Assembly (NCBI GenBank): GCA_946544695.1
Contig: CAMNMO010000230.1
Span: 1-5,155 of the forward strand
Direction: 5' to 3'
DNA length: 5,155 nucleotides
DNA from: an uncultured Ruminococcus sp.
GTDB taxonomy: Bacteria > Bacillota > Clostridia > Oscillospirales > Ruminococcaceae
In this document: positions 3,820 to 5,155 of the stretch, piece by piece
How the letters are laid out: every line of letters starts with the position of its first letter
Position numbering within the stretch: position 1 is the stretch's first letter
Position numbers and translations under genes: made by a program
The notes under the pieces: model-generated
Databases searched by the model: none
Told to the model about the DNA's origin: nothing
Seen by the model: the letters and a program-made list of their open reading frames with translations, nothing else

Positions 3820-4926
3820 CTATAAAAGACGGTTTACCTCCGCCAGACGGTCTGCGACCGAGAGATGTGTGTACTCCAGTGTTGTGTCGTAGTCCTCATG
3901 TCCTGCCAGCTCTTGCAGCATGGCGGGCGATACTTTCAGCGCAGTCAGATTTGTGATATAGGTATGTCGGCAACAGTACGGAGCAAGTTCTTCGGACAGC
4001 CCCAAAGCCTGCCGCTTGCCCCGCCAAGCTTCGTAAAACTCGTCACTGCTTGGATAGTATGCCAGTCGTTCACGCCTAGCCGACGTGAGCAGGTCTGCCA
4101 CAATGGGCACCAGCTTGTCAGGTATGATGATCTTGCGGGCTTTACCTTTGGCAGTCTTGATGCCGCCCGTCAGATAGTGCTCACCCAGATGCACGCTCTC
4201 GGTGCTGATGCCTAGCAGCTCACCGGGGCGCATACCCGTGTACAGCATGATAAGCATGTGAGCAGTTATCGGCGCAGATGTGCGCTGATAGTCTGCCCAG
4301 AGTGCCGCAACCTCTTCGGCGGTGAAAATGCGCCGTTCGGTGGACTTCTGCGGCGGCAGTTTGATGTACTGAGCCTTGTTCTTGTCCACATAGTCATCAC
4401 GGATAGCCAGCTTGTAGAAGTGCGAGAGCAGGTTCTTGATGTCCCTGCAAGTGTAGTATGATGTACCGCAGCCGTCCGAGATGTCTTGCAGCTCAGGCAC
4501 CGAGAAGCTGTCTATGGTGCGCCATGATATGTCCGACTGGATTTTTCGCCATGCTATGCGGTAGGCAGTCTGTTTGGACTTGCTCAGCTCGGGCATGTGC
4601 GAACGCTCAAAGAGCTCCCACAGCTCGGAGAGCGTAGGCATCTTCTGCGCAGCAGGTGCGTTCCTCAGCGTCTCGATGTACTGTATAGCCTCTTTCTTCG
4701 TGCGGAAACCGCATTTCTGTTTGACTTTGCGCTTCCGCTTGCCGTCCTGCATATAGTACCCCATCGTGATCTGCACTGCCCATGTCCCCGAAGGGCGCTT
4801 GTAGACGCTCCCCTGCCCGTTGCCCCGCTTTTTAGTGCCATGCTTTGGCAGCTCCTGCTTGGTACCGCACAAGTTGCAGTAGATGGAGTTTTCGGGTATC
4901 TCCTGCCCGCATTTTCGACACAACAT
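3820..4926 (-). CDS. int: Phage tyrosine recombinase (integrase) with N-terminal zinc ribbon
   Basis: This 368-residue site-specific recombinase integrates and excises the phage at tRNA-Ser. Residues 3-20 hold CRKC and CNLC, a four-cysteine zinc ribbon. Residues about 36-85 (GNGQGSVYKRPSGTWAVQI onward) form an AP2-like arm-binding domain. Residues about 97-180 form the SAM-like core-binding domain. Residues about 199-368 form the catalytic domain: Arg233 in LYTGMRPGEL, Lys257 in GGIKTAKGKARK, Arg320 in the box YCCRHTYIT, His343 in AGHEDYDTT and nucleophile Tyr352 in LEYTH. The first histidine of the usual HxxR box is tyrosine (Tyr317), which I believe occurs in other Firmicutes integrases. 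I chose the ATG at 4926 because GGGAGG lies eight nt upstream; the GTG at 4935 overlaps that site. The gene ends nine bases from the right-arm repeats and adjoins its own attachment site, as is typical. Confidence 0.93.
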   Translation of the reverse strand: MLCRKCGQEIPENSIYCNLCGTKQELPKHGTKKRGNGQGSVYKRPSGTWAVQITMGYYMQDGKRKRKVKQKCGFRTKKEAIQYIETLRNAPAAQKMPTLSELWELFERSHMPELSKSKQTAYRIAWRKIQSDISWRTIDSFSVPELQDISDGCGTSYYTCRDIKNLLSHFYKLAIRDDYVDKNKAQYIKLPPQKSTERRIFTAEEVAALWADYQRTSAPITAHMLIMLYTGMRPGELLGISTESVHLGEHYLTGGIKTAKGKARKIIIPDKLVPIVADLLTSARRERLAYYPSSDEFYEAWRGKRQALGLSEELAPYCCRHTYITNLTALKVSPAMLQELAGHEDYDTTLEYTHLSVADRLAEVNRLL

Positions 4927-4934
4927 ACAGATCA

Positions 4935-4940
4935 CCTCCC
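4935..4940 (-). promoter_or_regulatory. Shine-Dalgarno deciding the integrase start
   Basis: GGGAGG on the minus strand lies eight nt before the ATG at 4926. The in-frame GTG at 4935 begins within this site, so the shorter protein starting MLCRKCG is preferred. Confidence 0.8.
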
Positions 4941-4943
4941 ACA

Positions 4944-4968
4944 GCCCCGCAGAAGGTTTCTGCGGGGC
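4944..4968. terminator. Strong hairpin just upstream of the integrase ribosome site
   Basis: GCCCCGCAGAA (4944-4954) and TTCTGCGGGGC (4958-4968) form a perfect 11-bp stem with a 3-nt loop. The plus strand continues with GTTTGCTAT, a weak U-tract; the minus strand continues with TGTGGGAGG, with no U-tract. It may terminate plus-strand readthrough or act as an attenuator, because on the minus strand the hairpin ends three nt before the integrase Shine-Dalgarno. Confidence 0.55.
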
Positions 4969-4977
4969 GTTTGCTAT

Positions 4978-4993
4978 ATCTCCCCGGGGAGAT
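4978..4993. promoter_or_regulatory. Perfect 16-bp palindrome, possible operator upstream of int
   Basis: ATCTCCCCGGGGAGAT is a perfect palindrome without spacer. It touches the stop codon of the small upstream gene and lies about 50 bp before the integrase start. It is a candidate binding site for a dimeric regulator of integrase; no promoter boxes around it are convincing. Confidence 0.4.
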
Positions 4994-5155
4994 CACTTAT
5001 CGTTTCTGCGTTCCAGTTCAATTCTCAGTTGGTCCAGGCTTCTGTGGATACCTTTGAGCGTTTCGAGTTCTTCTGCGGTTTTCTTATGCAATTCGCCTAT
5101 TTTAGTATTGATCTGTAATATCGAGAAAATGACCACGATCTGGATAACACCCATA
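4993..5155 (-). CDS. Small membrane-anchored coiled-coil protein, possibly 5'-truncated
   Basis: The frame runs from the window edge to TGA at 4995-4993. A possible start ATG lies at 5154, giving 53 residues (MGVIQIVVIFSILQINTKIG onward), but the frame may continue beyond the window and no ribosome site can be seen. Residues 2-14 are strongly hydrophobic (GVIQIVVIFSILQ), enough for part of a membrane segment. The rest is highly charged with a heptad-like spacing of Leu and Ile (LHKKTAEELETLKGIHRSLDQLRIELERR), suggesting a coiled coil in the cytoplasm. It reads towards the integrase, with a palindrome and a hairpin between. Small membrane proteins next to phage integrases are often exclusion factors or of unknown role; nothing here identifies the function. 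Confidence 0.55.
   Translation of the reverse strand, partial: MGVIQIVVIFSILQINTKIGELHKKTAEELETLKGIHRSLDQLRIELERRNDK

Noticed and set aside
4597..5118. Plus-strand 173-residue reading frame opposite the integrase
   Set aside because: It is antisense to a clear integrase, lacks a ribosome site and has no recognisable domain; long antisense frames are expected in G/C-rich genes.

Overview
This window looks like part of a temperate phage genome whose host is probably Ruminococcus or a close relative (Oscillospiraceae, anaerobic gut or rumen Firmicutes). Three things point there: strong AGGAGG ribosome-binding sites, a clostridial-type integrase with an N-terminal zinc ribbon, and above all a type I dockerin module on the phage endolysin. 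Dockerins are abundant in fibre-degrading ruminococci. The host genus is an inference.

Layout. Bases 1-2040 (plus strand) are the end of the late region. They hold a 5'-truncated tail-fibre or receptor-binding protein with five 21-residue N-terminal repeats and two duplicated beta-rich modules, followed 12 nt later by a CHAP endolysin ending in a two-loop dockerin. A strong hairpin terminator (2061-2097) closes this unit. Bases 2096-3384 (minus strand, convergent with the lysin) are a compact three-gene operon of unknown function. It is driven by a near-consensus sigma-70 promoter (3442-3470) with a palindromic operator between the -35 and -10 boxes. The last gene ends in a likely ribbon-helix-helix DNA-binding domain. 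This arrangement resembles a lysogenic-conversion (moron) cassette.

Bases 3385-3819 have no gene but are dense in sites: the promoter/operator, a second operator copy, a separate 20-bp palindrome, short direct repeats, a bidirectional terminator, a 62-bp 3' fragment of a tRNA-Ser(GCU) gene, another inverted repeat and more direct repeats. The tRNA fragment is the expected crossover core of a tRNA-targeting tyrosine integrase. The same 11-12 bp repeat (GTGCTGTARTAG) lies on both sides of it, with phage-type genes on both sides, so I read this as an intact attP. That would mean the DNA came from a free or circular phage genome, or from tandem prophages, and not from a simple integrated prophage end.

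Bases 3820-4926 (minus) encode the integrase. Upstream of it are an 11-bp perfect hairpin, a perfect 16-bp palindrome and the 3' part of a small gene for a putative membrane-anchored coiled-coil protein that runs to the window edge.

Together, the fibre binds the host, the lysin opens it at the end of the lytic cycle, and the integrase inserts the phage into tRNA-Ser through the adjacent attP. The minus-strand operon is the best candidate for expression from the prophage. The most notable features are the dockerin-bearing lysin, the intact attP with its own terminator abutting the tRNA end, and the operator-controlled operon.
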